Below, in pieces: positions 10,866 through 22,329 of a stretch of DNA of 64,000 nucleotides. Numbering within the stretch: the stretch's first letter is position 1; each line of letters opens with the position of its first letter. Position numbers and translations under genes: made by a program. The DNA is taken from assembly GCA_038277395.1 (NCBI GenBank), contig CM076192.1, forward strand, positions 124,879,470 to 124,943,469. The letters are read 5' to 3'. The notes under the pieces were generated by a model. That model was given only the letters and a program-made list of their open reading frames with translations, did not search any database and had not been told where the DNA came from. Source of the stretch: Dryocosmus kuriphilus (lineage: Eukaryota > Arthropoda > Insecta > Hymenoptera > Cynipidae).

Positions 10866-11196
10866 ACTTGTGAACCTTAAAACACATATAAATAGTTTCA
10901 AGTTTATCCCATACCTCTTTTGATGTTTCGCAACTTCGAATCTGCTTGAGTTCTGAAGGATGAATGGATAAAATGAGATCAGACTTAGCTTTACGATCCT
11001 GGGTGATCCATGTCCTCTGAGCAGTGACAGATGCGGCGTCACCCCCGATTACTGCGGGTTTTTCTTTTTCACCAGTGACGTACTCCCACATGTCATTCTT
11101 GATCAATAGGGCCTCAACTTGAATCCGCCAGGCATCATAATTATCCTTCGAGAGAGTCTTGAGTAGCGTAGAATTCACTACATTTGTGTTTGCCAT
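10864..11196 (-). pseudogene. Copia gag N-terminal part
   Basis: I place the start at the ATG 11194-11196 (MANTNVVNSTLLKTLSKDNY) because copia Gag proteins begin this way and the upstream open codons lie in the repeated leader. DAWRIQVEALLIKNDMWEYV and SETSKEVW-like SCETSKEVWDKLETIY are the DUF4219/UBN2-type blocks. The frame ends at KVHK, losing the C-terminal half before the zinc knuckle. Confidence 0.85.
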
Positions 11197-11204
11197 TGTA
11201 AGCA

Positions 11205-11515
11205 AATTGTCACTCGCGTCACTAGATTTCACGGCAAAAATGTCTGAATCGTTCGTGCGCGCTCGTGTGAACTTAGAGGTTACGTTTCGATAAATAAATG
11301 TTGCTCGCGACACTAGATTTCACTGCAAAAATAATTTCTGAATCATTCGTGTGCGTTCGCATGAATTTATAATTGTATTAAGCGTGATAATAAGAAAATA
11401 GAAATTTTTGCTCGCGTCACTAGGTATAACGAAAGTGAGGTTATATCCGTCCTTGCGCGTTCGCTTCGAATCTTCGATTTACGAGAGAATTTTATCTAGC
11501 ACTGTTTAAAGCTCG
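11205..11515 (-). repeat. Tandem leader repeats inside the copia element
   Basis: Three related blocks of about 100 bp start with GCTCGCG(T/A)CACTAG near 11210, 11300 and 11410. Each is followed by a TGAATCNTTCGTGYGCGYTCG-like stretch in the first two. They lie between primer site and gag, in the untranslated leader. Confidence 0.65.
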
Positions 11516-11666
11516 CGTGGCACTGTCATGAGAGAAATTTCGATACGCCTTACTGTTCGTGTTTTTTAAGAAATCAAAACTTTTTTTTTTTACGAAGCAA
11601 TGACGCTACGAATAAACATGCCTCGTGTACACGCATACACTTCTTTGTTATGTTTTTAAACCTTGC

Positions 11667-11684
11667 GAATCTGAGCCCATAACC
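11667..11684 (-). other. Primer binding site, half initiator-Met tRNA type
   Basis: Directly inside the 5' LTR the minus strand reads GGTTATGGGCTCAGATTC. Drosophila copia has GGTTATGGGCCCAGT at this place, which pairs with the internal half of initiator tRNA-Met. One base differs in the core. Confidence 0.8.
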
Positions 11685-11937
11685 TGTTAAATAAAAACAG
11701 GATCCGTGGGTCATGTATATAAAACAAATCAATGTTGAGCACTACAAAACTTTTGTGTATTCATTTAAAATACAAAATCGGATGGAAAACATACAAACGT
11801 AGTTGAGTCGAAAAAACGAAACACTCGGAATAAATAAAATAGTGGATTCCGGAGTATATAAGAGAAGGAATGTGGAACGAGTCCAATACGTGGCGACATC
11901 TATTTTATGAATAGGGCGCGAATTGTCATCTCCAACA
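11685..11937 (-). repeat. Copia element 5' LTR
   Basis: It is read on the minus strand from TGTTGGAG to TTTAACA, 253 bp. A TATATA box candidate sits near 11855-11860 (minus strand TTATATACTCC). The 5 bp duplication CTTTA follows at 11938-11942. Confidence 0.95.
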
Positions 11938-11942
11938 CTTTA

Positions 11943-14539
11943 AATCTTATGGAATCATTTTAAATTCCTCGAAATCTTTGAAAACTCGCTAAAATTTTTT
12001 AAAATCCCTTCAAATTCTTTAAATATCTTGAAAAACATTTCAATCTTTTGAAATAAGTTCAATTTTCTAAAACTGTGGCAAACTTTTTAAAATTTTTTGT
12101 ATCTTTTGAAATTGAGGGAAGCCATAAAAATAATCAATTCTAGCAATTTACAAGGATTTCAAAGAATTTAAAAATATTTTCTAAGATTTGAAGGGATCTT
12201 GAGCAATTTTGTCGGAGTTCTAGAAAAACTTTAGAGAATGAATTCTTAGTTATAAATATTAAGGAAAATAAAAGGTTACAACAAATTTTAATTATTTTAA
12301 TTTATTTTGAAAGATTAAAAAGAATGTAAATGATTTCAAAATTTTCAGGGGATTTCAAATATTTTCTGCAGAAATTTAGAGTATATAATTCCTGCAGTTT
12401 TTTAAATATCCTGATATTATTTTGAATCTTTTAAAGTAACTTAAATACTTTAAGACGGTCTGAAATTTCTTTAAATTTTTTATATCTCAAGATATTGTTG
12501 AAATCCGAAGAGGCCCATCGAAATAAAATTTCATATATTTCCTGCAGTTCTCTAGACTTTCATTGAAGTACCCTTAAATTCCTCTTGTGGACTAATTTGA
12601 AATACCTTTAAATGTTTGAAATCTTATGCGATTTTCGCTATCTTCTAAAATAAATTAAATTCATTAAAATTTTTTTAATTTCTGAAGTTTTTGACATCAC
12701 TTGAAATCGTCGAAATCCTCGAATATCCCTTAAGACATTAAAAACTCTTAAGAGTCCCTTATAATTTTTACAACCCATGAAGCATTTAAAATACTTGTAG
12801 GACTTATAAAATTCCTTAAATCTTGTGAAAATCAGTCAAAATAACTTAAAACCTTTAAAATCGTCAGAATTGGTATAAATTCCTTGAAATAAAATTTAAT
12901 TTATTCCTTAAGTCTTGCAAAAAATTCATTGCATTTTTTTTTGTCACTTGAAAATTTTTTAATTTGCGACTAATGAAAGGTAACGAAAAAACGAATACCG
13001 AATGTAGAAGTCAATAAAAGAAAAATTGTCGGAAACACAAATGAACGAATTATAAAGTTTACGAAATTTTTAATGACAACTTTCAATTACCGAAAAATAA
13101 AAATGCCGAATTAAACAAATAACGAATTTAAAAATATCAGAAATTAAAATTTGCCGATTTATTAAATTTACGAAATATACAATTTAAGAACTAGAAAATT
13201 AACGGAGAAGTCATTTCGTCCAAATTCTTAAATTTCCGAAACATAAAATTGTTGAAAATTAAAAGCTCTGAAATTAAAATTGCTGAAAATTTATATTGAA
13301 TGATTTTAATATTTAATTGAATATTTAAAAAATTTTAAATTTCGGGATTTTAAAAATTTAGGGGAAATGAATAACTCGCTAATTTTATTCAAAAATTCGT
13401 AATTGAAATATTTCGGCAATTTTAAATTTCGGAAACTGGAGAATGTAGGGGAAACTAATGATAAATTAATTTTCTAATTTGATAAATTTATAGTTCGTAA
13501 ATTTAATAACTCGACCATTTTAATTTGGGATATTTTTTAATTCGTTACTTGTAGAATTCGGGATTTTTATTTTCCGGTAATTAAAATTCTTGTGATTTTA
13601 AATACTGTAATTTTATAATTCGTCAAGTTGTGTTTTCGATAATTTTCTTTTTCGTTAGTTTGTGTATTAGATATTTATCTTTTCGTTATTTTTTTTTTAG
13701 ACTTATGAATATTTTTTAAATATTTTAATTTAATAAATGGTAAAGAAACATTTAAATATCAATTTTAAAAGTACTAGAGAAAGCGGTTAACAGTTTTTAT
13801 AAAAAATTAGTTATAATTTAAATATAAATTTAAAATTAACTATAGTATTAAAATTCAAACGTTTTTACTTTTATAGTTGATTATAAACAAGAAAAGTTGA
13901 AATTTATTTTCTATGTTTTATTTTTTTCATAGGTTAATTCTTAAATTATTAGAAATCAAGTGTGTAAGTGTTAATTTTAAAATGAAAAATAATTTACAGA
14001 TTCGATTTAAACATATATATATATGATTTATTAATAATTTTTATTAATAATATATTATATATTTATTTTTTGTTATTTTTTATTAGTCCATAAATAATGT
14101 TTATTACTGTTTATTAATACATTAAATATTTATTCTCTGCGACTTTAATTTCAGAAATTTTGAATTTCAGGAGCTTAAAATTCTTTAAATTTAAAAATTT
14201 GGGGAAATGAATAATTTGTTCATTTTCTAACTCCTTAGCTTTATTGTAAAATTCGTCAGTTTAATAATTCCGTAAATTATAATTTTGGATATTTTTAAAT
14301 TCTTTATTTTTATAGTTCGGGATTTTAATTTTTTATAATTGTGAGCTTTTTGTGTTAAATTTATAAATTTTATAATTCTTTAATTTGTATTTTCAACAAT
14401 TTCTTATTTGTTGATTTCTGTATTCGGTATTTTATTTTTCATTATTTTTCGTTTAAAATACTTGAAGGTTCTATAAAATCCCTAAACCATGTGAAAATCT
14501 GTGAAAATTAATTAATCTTCCAATTTGATGAAAAATTTG
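11943..14539. repeat. Low-complexity AT-rich DNA
   Basis: To about 12960 it is made of degenerate CTTTAAAATCYTT/GAAATC words. From 12960 to 14540 it shifts to CGAAATTAAAA/GAATTTAAAATT words with runs of ATTAATAATATA. No stable tandem unit, ORF or splice pattern stands out. Similar text fills 14830-17390 and 18400-19610, so this is a genome-wide sequence type rather than one element. Confidence 0.75.
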
Positions 14540-14830
14540 ATTGCGGACATTATCGCCCTGGGGAGTTCTGTATGTTTTTTAAAATAGATATATAACGATT
14601 ATTCCACACGAAATATATGAAAATTCCATAGCGCCGTGGGAAATTATAATATTAGCGAACCTCCACTGCCAAATTTTTACGCGCATACGGAGGTAAGAAA
14701 TTTTAATTAAAAAGTTATTCCGCGACCTCTCGCTTGGGAAAGATATTTCATACTATAGATATTTAGGGCGCGAATGGAAAATTAATTCATTTCATTATTC
14801 GGCCGCTTCGTAACTTTAAAATCTTTAGAA
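14540..14830. other. Unique island inside low-complexity DNA
   Basis: About 290 bp with mixed composition (GCGGACATTATCGCCCTGG, CATAGCGCCGTGGGAAATT, ACGCGCATACGGAGGTAAG) interrupts the AT-rich text. CGGAGGTAAG at 14688-14697 would be a strong splice donor. One frame is open for about 120 nt before it, but no convincing acceptor or homology was seen. Confidence 0.5.
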
Positions 14831-17390
14831 ACCTTTAAATCTAATGAAAATCGCTTTTAAAAAAATCCCTTTAGATCTTTTGAAATTCTTCGAAATTCCC
14901 TTAAATTTTGTGTTATTTTTTTAAATCTCTCAAAATTACTATTTGGCATAATTTTTTATATCCGAATCTAAAAATATAATGATTTTCCTTAAAAATGTCA
15001 ACTTTTTATGAAAAATCTCTAACGTAACCTCAGATTGTTCAAAACTTTAGAACGAAAATTTTCTAAAGTAACTTCAATTTCTTGAAACTTATGAGCTTAC
15101 TACAATATATAAAGTTTTTGACAAAAAATACAGATTTGAGGTGGAAAATCCCAAACATAACCTAAAATTGTTCTAGGTTGCAGGTTTAGTAAAAGGCTTA
15201 ATTTTATTTCGTATTTATAGCATGCGGAAGTTCTTAATGTTAATCGAATTAAAAAAGCCTTTTTTTCGAAATTTGAGAAACGAAAATACATTTTTTCACG
15301 TTCAAAATTTCAAAACACTTAGAAGGCTTCAAATTTTTTCAAAAATCTCGAATGATCTGCATTTCGTTACAAATTTTCATAAATATTTGCAAACTTTTAA
15401 ATCTCCTTAAAACTCTTCAAAACTTTTAGAATTCGTTAATATCTTTCAAACCGATTCGAATTTTTACAAGAATTTTGTAAAAACCTGCAGTTTTGAAAAT
15501 TTTGCTTTCAGGTCTTCTAGATACCTTTTCGACATACTCTTTTCAAACCTTTTAAAGTTTTCTGCAGGATCACAAAATTTTGAAAACCTAAAATTAACCT
15601 TTGAAATAAAGTTTTAGATCAGTCAAGAATCCTGAAATTGTATTAAAATGAAGTTAGTGATTTAAAAAGAAAGCTTCAAATCTTTGAAAGTTTTTCCAGA
15701 AACTTTACCAACAAATTTTTGAAATCTCTTTAAGTTTTTCAAAATTCTTAAAGTACATAAATTTTTTCTAAATTTTCTATATTTTTTTATATCTACGTTT
15801 GAAATACTTTTAAATCTCTTCAAAACTTCTAAAATTTGTCAATTTCTTTCAAACTCGAATTTTTCCTAAAATTACATTAAAATCTGAAAAAAGAACAAAT
15901 TTTTCCTAAAATCTTTTAGATTCTATTTGAACATCTTTTCTTTAAATTGATTTCAATAAAAAAAATTCCCAGGAACCTTAAAAAAAGGTTTTGACTCTGT
16001 AGGAAGATTTCAAATTTCAACTTAGAAGTTGGATACGAAAAGAAACCAACATTTCCATCATATTTTTTTTCTGTTTGAAATTTCCCAAAAACCTTTTGTC
16101 AGATGTTTTTCCGAAGACCAAAGATTTTTTTTTGTTTTCTTTACCAACTTTTAAGTTAAATTTTGATATTAGACGATAAAAGGGTTTTTGGGCTTAAATA
16201 TTTAAAAAATATTTTTTATTTAGATTTCAAGGTTTTTAAGGTTCCTAATTTTTTTGCTAAACGTTAAAAAATGTGCATTGGGTTTGAAATTTTCTGAAAT
16301 ATTTTCAAATTGATTTTAAATGTTTTTTATTCACATAACTTTTAAAATCTGTCAATATCGTTCAAACTGGCACGAATTTTTCCTAAAATTTTGTTAAAAC
16401 CTGCAAAGTAAATAAATTTTCTTTAGAATCTTTAAGATTCTTTTTCACATCTTTTTCTCTGTTTAAGTCTTCTCAAGAATCATGCAATTTTAAACACTTG
16501 AGACCAATGTTTGAAAATCAAACAATTCTTTAAAATTTTCCCAGGAAGGTTAAAAGAAAAGTTTTGAGTCTCGTGAAGCATTTCAAAATTGTGAATGTTT
16601 CATAATTTTTTCTAAATCTTCAAAAATATTCATTTCGGTATATATTTTCTAATATTTGAAAGCATTTCATAAAAATTAAAAATATTTCAAAGAAAGATTC
16701 AAAGGGTTTGCGAAGATTTTTAATATCTGAACGATTTCAAACGGTATGAAAAAAACTTCACAGATTTTAAAAGACTGAAAAGTATTTTGTAAAAAGTTTG
16801 CAAAGACTTCAAATATTTCACAAGTATTTCAAAGATATCATATATTTTAAAACGTATCTGAAATATTCCGAAGATTTTAAACATTTTAAAGGATTAAAAG
16901 AGTTTTTAACGATTCAAAAATATTTCAAATATTTGACAAAGGTTTGAAAGATTTAAACGGATATCACAAATATTTCACAAGTTTTCGAAAGACCTCAAAA
17001 ATTGAATTCGAGCGCAAATTCCCTAACATAACCTCAAATTGCTAAAACACAAAAACTTCTATAAGTGTAATGTTTTTGTAAAAAAATGTTGATTTTTCAG
17101 CAAAAATCCCTAGCATAACCTCTAGTTGTTTAAAATTTAAAGAACTTTAAAGGCAGTAATGATTCTTGTTGAAAAAAAACTTCTTGCGGCGAAAATTCCT
17201 AATATAATTTCCAACGGGATAAACATGTTACTTTTCTAAAAGTTCTGATGTTTTTGATAAAAAATATCGATTTCAATGAAAAGTCCTAAACAAATTCTAA
17301 AATTTATCAACAGATAATTTGCATATTTCTTACATAACTTGAAATTCAGTATATTTCTGTAAAAATAATAAGAGATGTGTAGTTACAATC
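14831..17390. repeat. Low-complexity AT-rich DNA
   Basis: It is dominated by degenerate AAATCTTTNAAA, TTTCAAAAATT and AAGATTTTAAA words on both strands. Short ORFs near 15100-15410 consist of Phe, Leu, Lys and Ile only and are compositional. A recurring phrase CCTAACATAACCTCAAATTG-type appears several times (near 15017, 17021, 17110), suggesting loose repeats of a few hundred bp. Confidence 0.7.
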
Positions 17391-17946
17391 ATTATCCAAT
17401 TTTATCCGGCGGCGGATAATTTTTATCTTTGCGTGGATTAAAACGCTACAGTATGTCTACCTAATTTTAGGGTAGAAAGAACTCAGTGTTGTTCTGGGAA
17501 GTAAATTGTTTGTTATCATTTGTTATCATTTATTAAAAACAAAATCAAATCCAGCCTTGTTGCGTTCTATAAAAAAGAAGTCATTCAAGAGTAGAAAGCT
17601 TCAAATATAAACTGGAAAAACGCTCACAATTTTGGACAGGCAAATTATTTTCGCAAACTTTATGATAAATAAATGAGTCAACATTTTTAGGTACCAAGGC
17701 GGAAGAAAATAGATGTTAACTGAATTTTTTAAGACTTATTTTTGAAAAAATTTCGATTAATATCAACATACATACCCTCAACAAGATCTCCACACTTGTG
17801 TGCCAACATATGTTTAAAAAATTTCACTTCATATCTCTTTTCCCTCTTCAAACAAATAAATATAATAAGAAAATAATAAATTAAATTAAATAAATCATTA
17901 ACAAAGAAAATAATAAGAATAACTATTCCTATGTTTTTTCTTACAG
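17391..17946 (+). other. Intron or upstream DNA before exon A
   Basis: A more unique stretch with CCGGCGGCGGATAA near 17408 leads to a polypyrimidine acceptor ending at 17946 (TTTTTTCTTACAG). Around 17800-17850 it holds GTGCCAACATATG, the core of the repeats found three more times at 19612-20430. Confidence 0.6.
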
Positions 17947-18042
17947 GACGAACTTTTCTAGAAGGTTATGAACAGCTACACGATCGTCATGCAAATCCTG
18001 TACACTTTCGTGTAAACGAAGAAGGAGCACTAATGTATCCAA
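17947..18042 (+). CDS. Exon A of an unidentified host gene
   Basis: A 96 nt exon lies between TTTTTTCTTACAG and donor GTAAAC. It is open in phase 1-1 and reads RTFLEGYEQLHDRHANPVHF then RVNEEGALMYP. Its composition is clearly richer in G and C than the surroundings. The incoming phase requires earlier exons, which I could not find between 12 and 17.9 kb, so the start codon is unknown. The frame joins exactly to exon B. I recognise no domain. The charged, soluble-looking sequence gives no clue to location. Confidence 0.75.
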
Positions 18043-18169
18043 GTAAACAAAAAAATTATCTAAAACAAAATATACAATAAATAGCGAATTGTGCTGCCTG
18101 CAACCCTTGTTTTTTTCCTAATTATGTATTATTTCGTGGGCAAAACCAGAAACAGCAAGGATTTGTATT

Positions 18170-18192
18170 CCCCCCCCCCCCCCCCCCCCCCA
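18170..18192 (+). repeat. Poly(C) run, 23 bases
   Basis: An uninterrupted C run stands in an otherwise AT-rich intron. Its length in the assembly may be inexact because such runs are hard to sequence. Confidence 0.95.
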
Positions 18193-19611
18193 AACCCATA
18201 GGGCGAGATTCGAATAATGATTCTCTAACTTCTAAAACTACCCCTGGCATAGTTTAAAAAATAGTGCTTACTGCAAGTAAAGAACCCAGTGGTATCTCTT
18301 AACAGTTATAAAGTTTTTTAATATTAAAAAAAACATATGTTGGTAAAGCTTGGCGGAATTAGAGATAAAATTATAAATTTCAAAAATATAAAACAATAAA
18401 AACCTTAAAAACTTTTCCCGAAGGAAAGTAAAAAAAATTATTTTATTTCATAATAACATCCTTATATTTCATAAATATTTTGTATTCCCTAAAAATAACG
18501 TCTTTCATATCTTCCGAAGCTTCTTTTAATCTTTCAAATCTTCTGAAATCCTCGAGATATTTCGAATTCAATTGAAATATTGTAATTTCTTTAAAAATCC
18601 CTTAACATGATTTAAAATCTTTTTGAATCCTTAAATATCAGTAAAAGCGGATAATTTCTTTAAAGTCCTTAAAGCTTCTGAAATTACTTGAAATATCTCA
18701 AATGCGATGAAACCCCTTAAAATTTTTGAAATAATTAAAAATTCTTTAAAATCCCTTGAAATCCTTATAAGTTACTTGAAATGTTTCAATTACTTTTGGA
18801 ATCCCTTGAAAACGTTTTAGATCCCTTGATATCAATAATACACTTCGAAATCATTTAAAGTAACCCAAATTCTTTCACATCTTTCGAAACCTATTTGAAT
18901 CCATTAAAAAATTTTTAGTTCCTTAAAAGTTTTGAAACCCTCGGAGGTCTTGGAAAATCCTATATTCTTTTGAAAACCGTAAAATTCCTTATCATTTTTA
19001 AAATCTTAACAAATCTTTTATATCTTGTGAAGTTTCTTCTGATCATTGAAACCCGTTCGAATCCGCATAATTCGAAGTTTCTTGAAATCTTTCGAACTCA
19101 ATTCAAATATTTAAATTTCTATCAAAGTCCTTTAAAATAATTTATATCTCTTAAGCCTACTCAAATTCCTTAAAATCTTTTTAAATCCTTAAAGATTAAT
19201 AATATTCTTGAAATACCTTGAGATACCTTCAAATTTTTTAAGTTCCTTAAAGTATTTGAAATCCTCATTGATTCTCAAAAGTCCCTTGAAAATTTTAAAA
19301 ACCCTTAAAATATTTGAAATTCTTTGAAATCCTTTTAAATTTTCTGTAATTTTTTTAAGTCCCTTTAAATCTTTAGAAACCCTTAAACCTTGTCAAATTT
19401 CTTGAATTTTTTTTAATTCTTTGAACTTCCTAGAAATCCGTTAGAATATATGTAAACACTACGCAATTCTTTAAAATTCCTTAAAATCAATAATGTAATT
19501 GAAAATACAACTAAATTATTTACAACTTGTGAAATTTATTGAAATATTTTAAATTACTTTAAGCGCATTAAAATCTTTCAAAATACCCTAAAATCTTTGA
19601 AATCTTACAAG

Positions 19612-20430
19612 TGTACCCAATTGTGTTTGTCAATAAATTTTTTAGTCATGCAGCTGTTGGTGGGTTTGAAAATTTTAGTTCATTACAATATAAGTGCTCT
19701 AAAAGTCTTAAGTAAACATGTATGTGCCAGCATATGTTCCAAAACTTTAACTTCACATCCTTTTCCTTCCTTTTTTTGAAGCCTTTCGTTGCTTGTAAAA
19801 ATTTAATTTGCAATAAAACTCTAGATTAGACTCTCTTCTTAAGAATAAGCGGAAGTTTTTTTCACTGCTATAAAAGTAAAATCGGGTTAGTCTGTAACCT
19901 TTCTGGTAAAGTACTATTAGGGGTTTCAAAATGTGTAGTTCATGTAAAAATAGGTGCTCTAAGAATCTGAAGTTAATTTCGTGTGTGTGTGTACCAACAT
20001 ATGTTCCAAAAACTTCACTTCACACCGCTTTCTTCCTCTTTAATGTAATGCCTTGTTACTTTTAAAATTTCATTTTTTCAAAAATAAACATACAATAGAC
20101 TTTCATTTTAAGAATCAGTGGAAGTTTTTATCACTGGTGTGAAAGTACAATTGAATTTGTCTATAAAATTTTCGATTAGGTACAGTTGATACGTTCGAAA
20201 AGTTCAGTTCATGCCAAAATAAATGCTCTAAGAATCTCAAGTTATGTTCCTGGAATTCTGTGCCAACATATGTTCCAAAAATTTCACTTTGCAAACCTCC
20301 TATTCACTTTTCTAAAACTTTTTGTTGCTTTTAGAACCTCATTTTTACAACCAGTCTCTACAATAGTTCCTCTTTTTAAGAATCAGTGGAAGTTTTATTA
20401 ACTGGTACGAAAGTACAAATGGATTTGTTG
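19612..20430 (+). repeat. Three intronic tandem units of about 270 bp
   Basis: Units start near 19612, 19885 and 20156. Each holds a phrase like TTCAGTTCATG, then GTGCTCTAA(G/A)A, then CCA(A/G)CATATGTTCC followed by a pyrimidine-rich tract, and ends with AAGAATCAGTGGAAGTTTTT and GAAAGTACAA. A partial relative lies before exon A near 17770-17890. The units end right at the exon B acceptor region, so they look like duplicated intron segments. Confidence 0.75.
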
Positions 20431-20471
20431 AAAAAAATCTTTAATGAATAATCCTCATATTTTTCTTACAG

Positions 20472-20531
20472 CACAACTTTTATACGACAGTACAGGACGT
20501 TATTACCAACATGGAGATATTGTTCCCCTAG
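20472..20531 (+). CDS. Exon B of the host gene
   Basis: A 60 nt exon between TTTTTCTTACAG and donor GTAATT. Joined to exon A it reads T (split codon), QLLYDSTGRYYQHGDIVPL, then a phase-1 G. Its small size, phase 1-1 and the near identical acceptor make it a cassette like exon A. There is no known domain. The Tyr-rich GRYYQHGD is distinctive and could serve as a search seed. Confidence 0.75.
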   Translation, partial: HNFYTTVQDVITNMEILFP

Positions 20532-20934
20532 GTAATTATAAAATTTATTAAAGTACAATTTAAAAGAAATAGTCAAGAATTCTACTTGCAAACCTTGTTT
20601 TTTTCTATATACGGAGTGTTTCGTGGGCGGATCTAGAAATGGTCCGGGTTCGAATGTTTTTTAGCTTCTCGACTGGTGGAGAGACTATTATTTTTAAAAC
20701 ACCCCTCCCAATGAAGAACCTTATTGAATGCACCCCTGGGGTATTTTATAAAATAGTCTTTACTCGATGTAAACTACCCTTTCGACTAATAAAACATTGG
20801 TGGGATTCACGAAAGGAATGAAAATTCAATTTCATGTACAATGATTAGCAGAGTCACAATTGAGTACAATTACAGAGTCCTTTAATGAATCTTTTCATCT
20901 TTATAATTATCTGTAAACTATATTTTGCTTACAG
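20532..20934 (+). other. Intron between exons B and C
   Basis: GTAATT...TTACAG, 403 bp. It repeats words found behind exon A: CTTGCAAACCTTGTTTTTTTC, GTTTCGTGGG, ACCCCTGGGGTATTTTATAA versus ACCCCTGGCATAGTTTAAAA. This points to duplication of exon plus flanking intron. Confidence 0.7.
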
Positions 20935-21051
20935 TGACAAGTGGACCTCTGCCTCCTAACCCAATTCCAATTAATGGAGATTATATTGAACGTAATCTTA
21001 AGACTGTTGGAAGAGTCATGGGAATGATAATTTACAAGTATCCACCAAAAG
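20935..21051 (+). CDS. Exon C of the host gene
   Basis: A 117 nt exon between TTTGCTTACAG and donor GTAATG. Joined to exon B it starts VTSGPLPPNPIPINGDYIER and continues NLKTVGRVMGMIIYKYPPK, then a phase-1 G. The Pro-rich start and basic/hydrophobic end match no family I know. The phase fits both exon D and the alternative exon at 26643. Confidence 0.78.
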
Positions 21052-22329
21052 GTAATGATTTGGAAACTAAAATCAATCTAAAACAATTATTACAAAATTC
21101 TACCTAAAACATTTAACTTTTTTCATAATAATGGAGTATTTCATGGACTAGAAACATTATTATTTAAATCTGCCCCTCACTGAGAAAAAGATTTTGTTTG
21201 ATTAAAATATGTTCTTTCCTTATTGTACAGTCAAAAGTATGTATGTTCGATTCAAATAAACATTTTGTTTGAATCAAATCTACCTCTTGTTTAAGCTAAT
21301 CTTTTTTTGTTACCCAAGCTGAATGCCGATAATATTAACATTAATTTTCGGCTTAGAAGAGGAATTCGTTTCTTTCTGAAACGTAATTTTCAACGTACAA
21401 CAACCAAGGAACAAGATTTTTCAACCAAATGTGAATTTATAAAATAACCGATGAATTTTCGAAAAATGTAGTTAAATTTTCAATTAGGGACCATATGAGG
21501 GGAAATGGGTGACTAAAGGTTTAAAATCCGAGTCAAATGCAGATGCAGAAGAACAAATAAATTAAGAAAATCAATTTAAAAAATTTAATGAACACACAAA
21601 TTTGTTTCATTAATCCAGTCAGGATTATTCCATAACTAGTGTGCTAAAAGGTCCAAATTACATCAAAGAAAAAAACACGACCAAAAAGAAAAGGCCGCAC
21701 AAATTAAGGAATTCTTCCTTCTTGGATCTTGCGACAAAAGTTACCCTTAAAGAAGAAAATAACCAAAACCAGTTCATTCCGATTGAACCATTCTGAAATG
21801 GGTTTCAATCGGATAACCGTAAAGCTAGCTTAATTGATTTCAATCGGATTGAATTGGGAGTAGTACATTTTTCAAATTATGGGTTATGCAACCTGCAGTT
21901 TCATTTATGAATAAAATGAAAAGAAAACAATGAGAATATGACCGATTTTGTTTCAAAAATTGAAAAATGAAATATTAGTGTCAATTATATTTTTATTTAA
22001 TTGTAAAGTATGTATTCATTATCAATATTTATTTCCCTTAAAGCAAATAAATTTATTGACTCTCACCCATTCCGTTTCAAAATAATATGCTTGTAAATTA
22101 TAAAATAGACATTATTCAAGTTCGTCGAACATACTGAAATTTTTGTTTAAGAAATTATTGAAAAAAATTGTACAAGCAACAAATTTAAGAATATCCGAAA
22201 TTCAAATGGTTAATTTATTCACTTATTTAAAATTTATTTTAAATAAATTACAAATAGTATTAAAATTATTACTATTAAAATTATTACTGAATTAAAATTA
22301 ATTTAAGTTTACTCAAAATAAACATCCAA

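Larger units (their letters stand above)
7107..11937 (-). mobile_element. Copia-type LTR retrotransposon, complete ends, broken genes
   Basis: It has two 253 bp LTRs (7107-7359 and 11685-11937) with TG...CA ends and roughly a dozen mismatches. They are flanked by a perfect 5 bp duplication CTTTA (7102-7106 and 11938-11942). On the minus strand the order is 5' LTR, primer site, leader, gag, protease, integrase, RT, RNase H, polypurine tract, 3' LTR, which is the copia order. Gag lacks a middle part, and pol has several frameshifts and stops, so the element cannot act alone. Confidence 0.95.
18043..20471 (+). other. Intron between exons A and B
   Basis: GTAAAC...TTACAG, 2.4 kb. After exon A come TGCCTGCAACCCTTGTTTTTTTCC and ATTTCGTGGG, words that recur behind exons B and C. 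The rest is low-complexity AT-rich DNA (18400-19610) and three tandem units (19612-20430). Confidence 0.65.
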
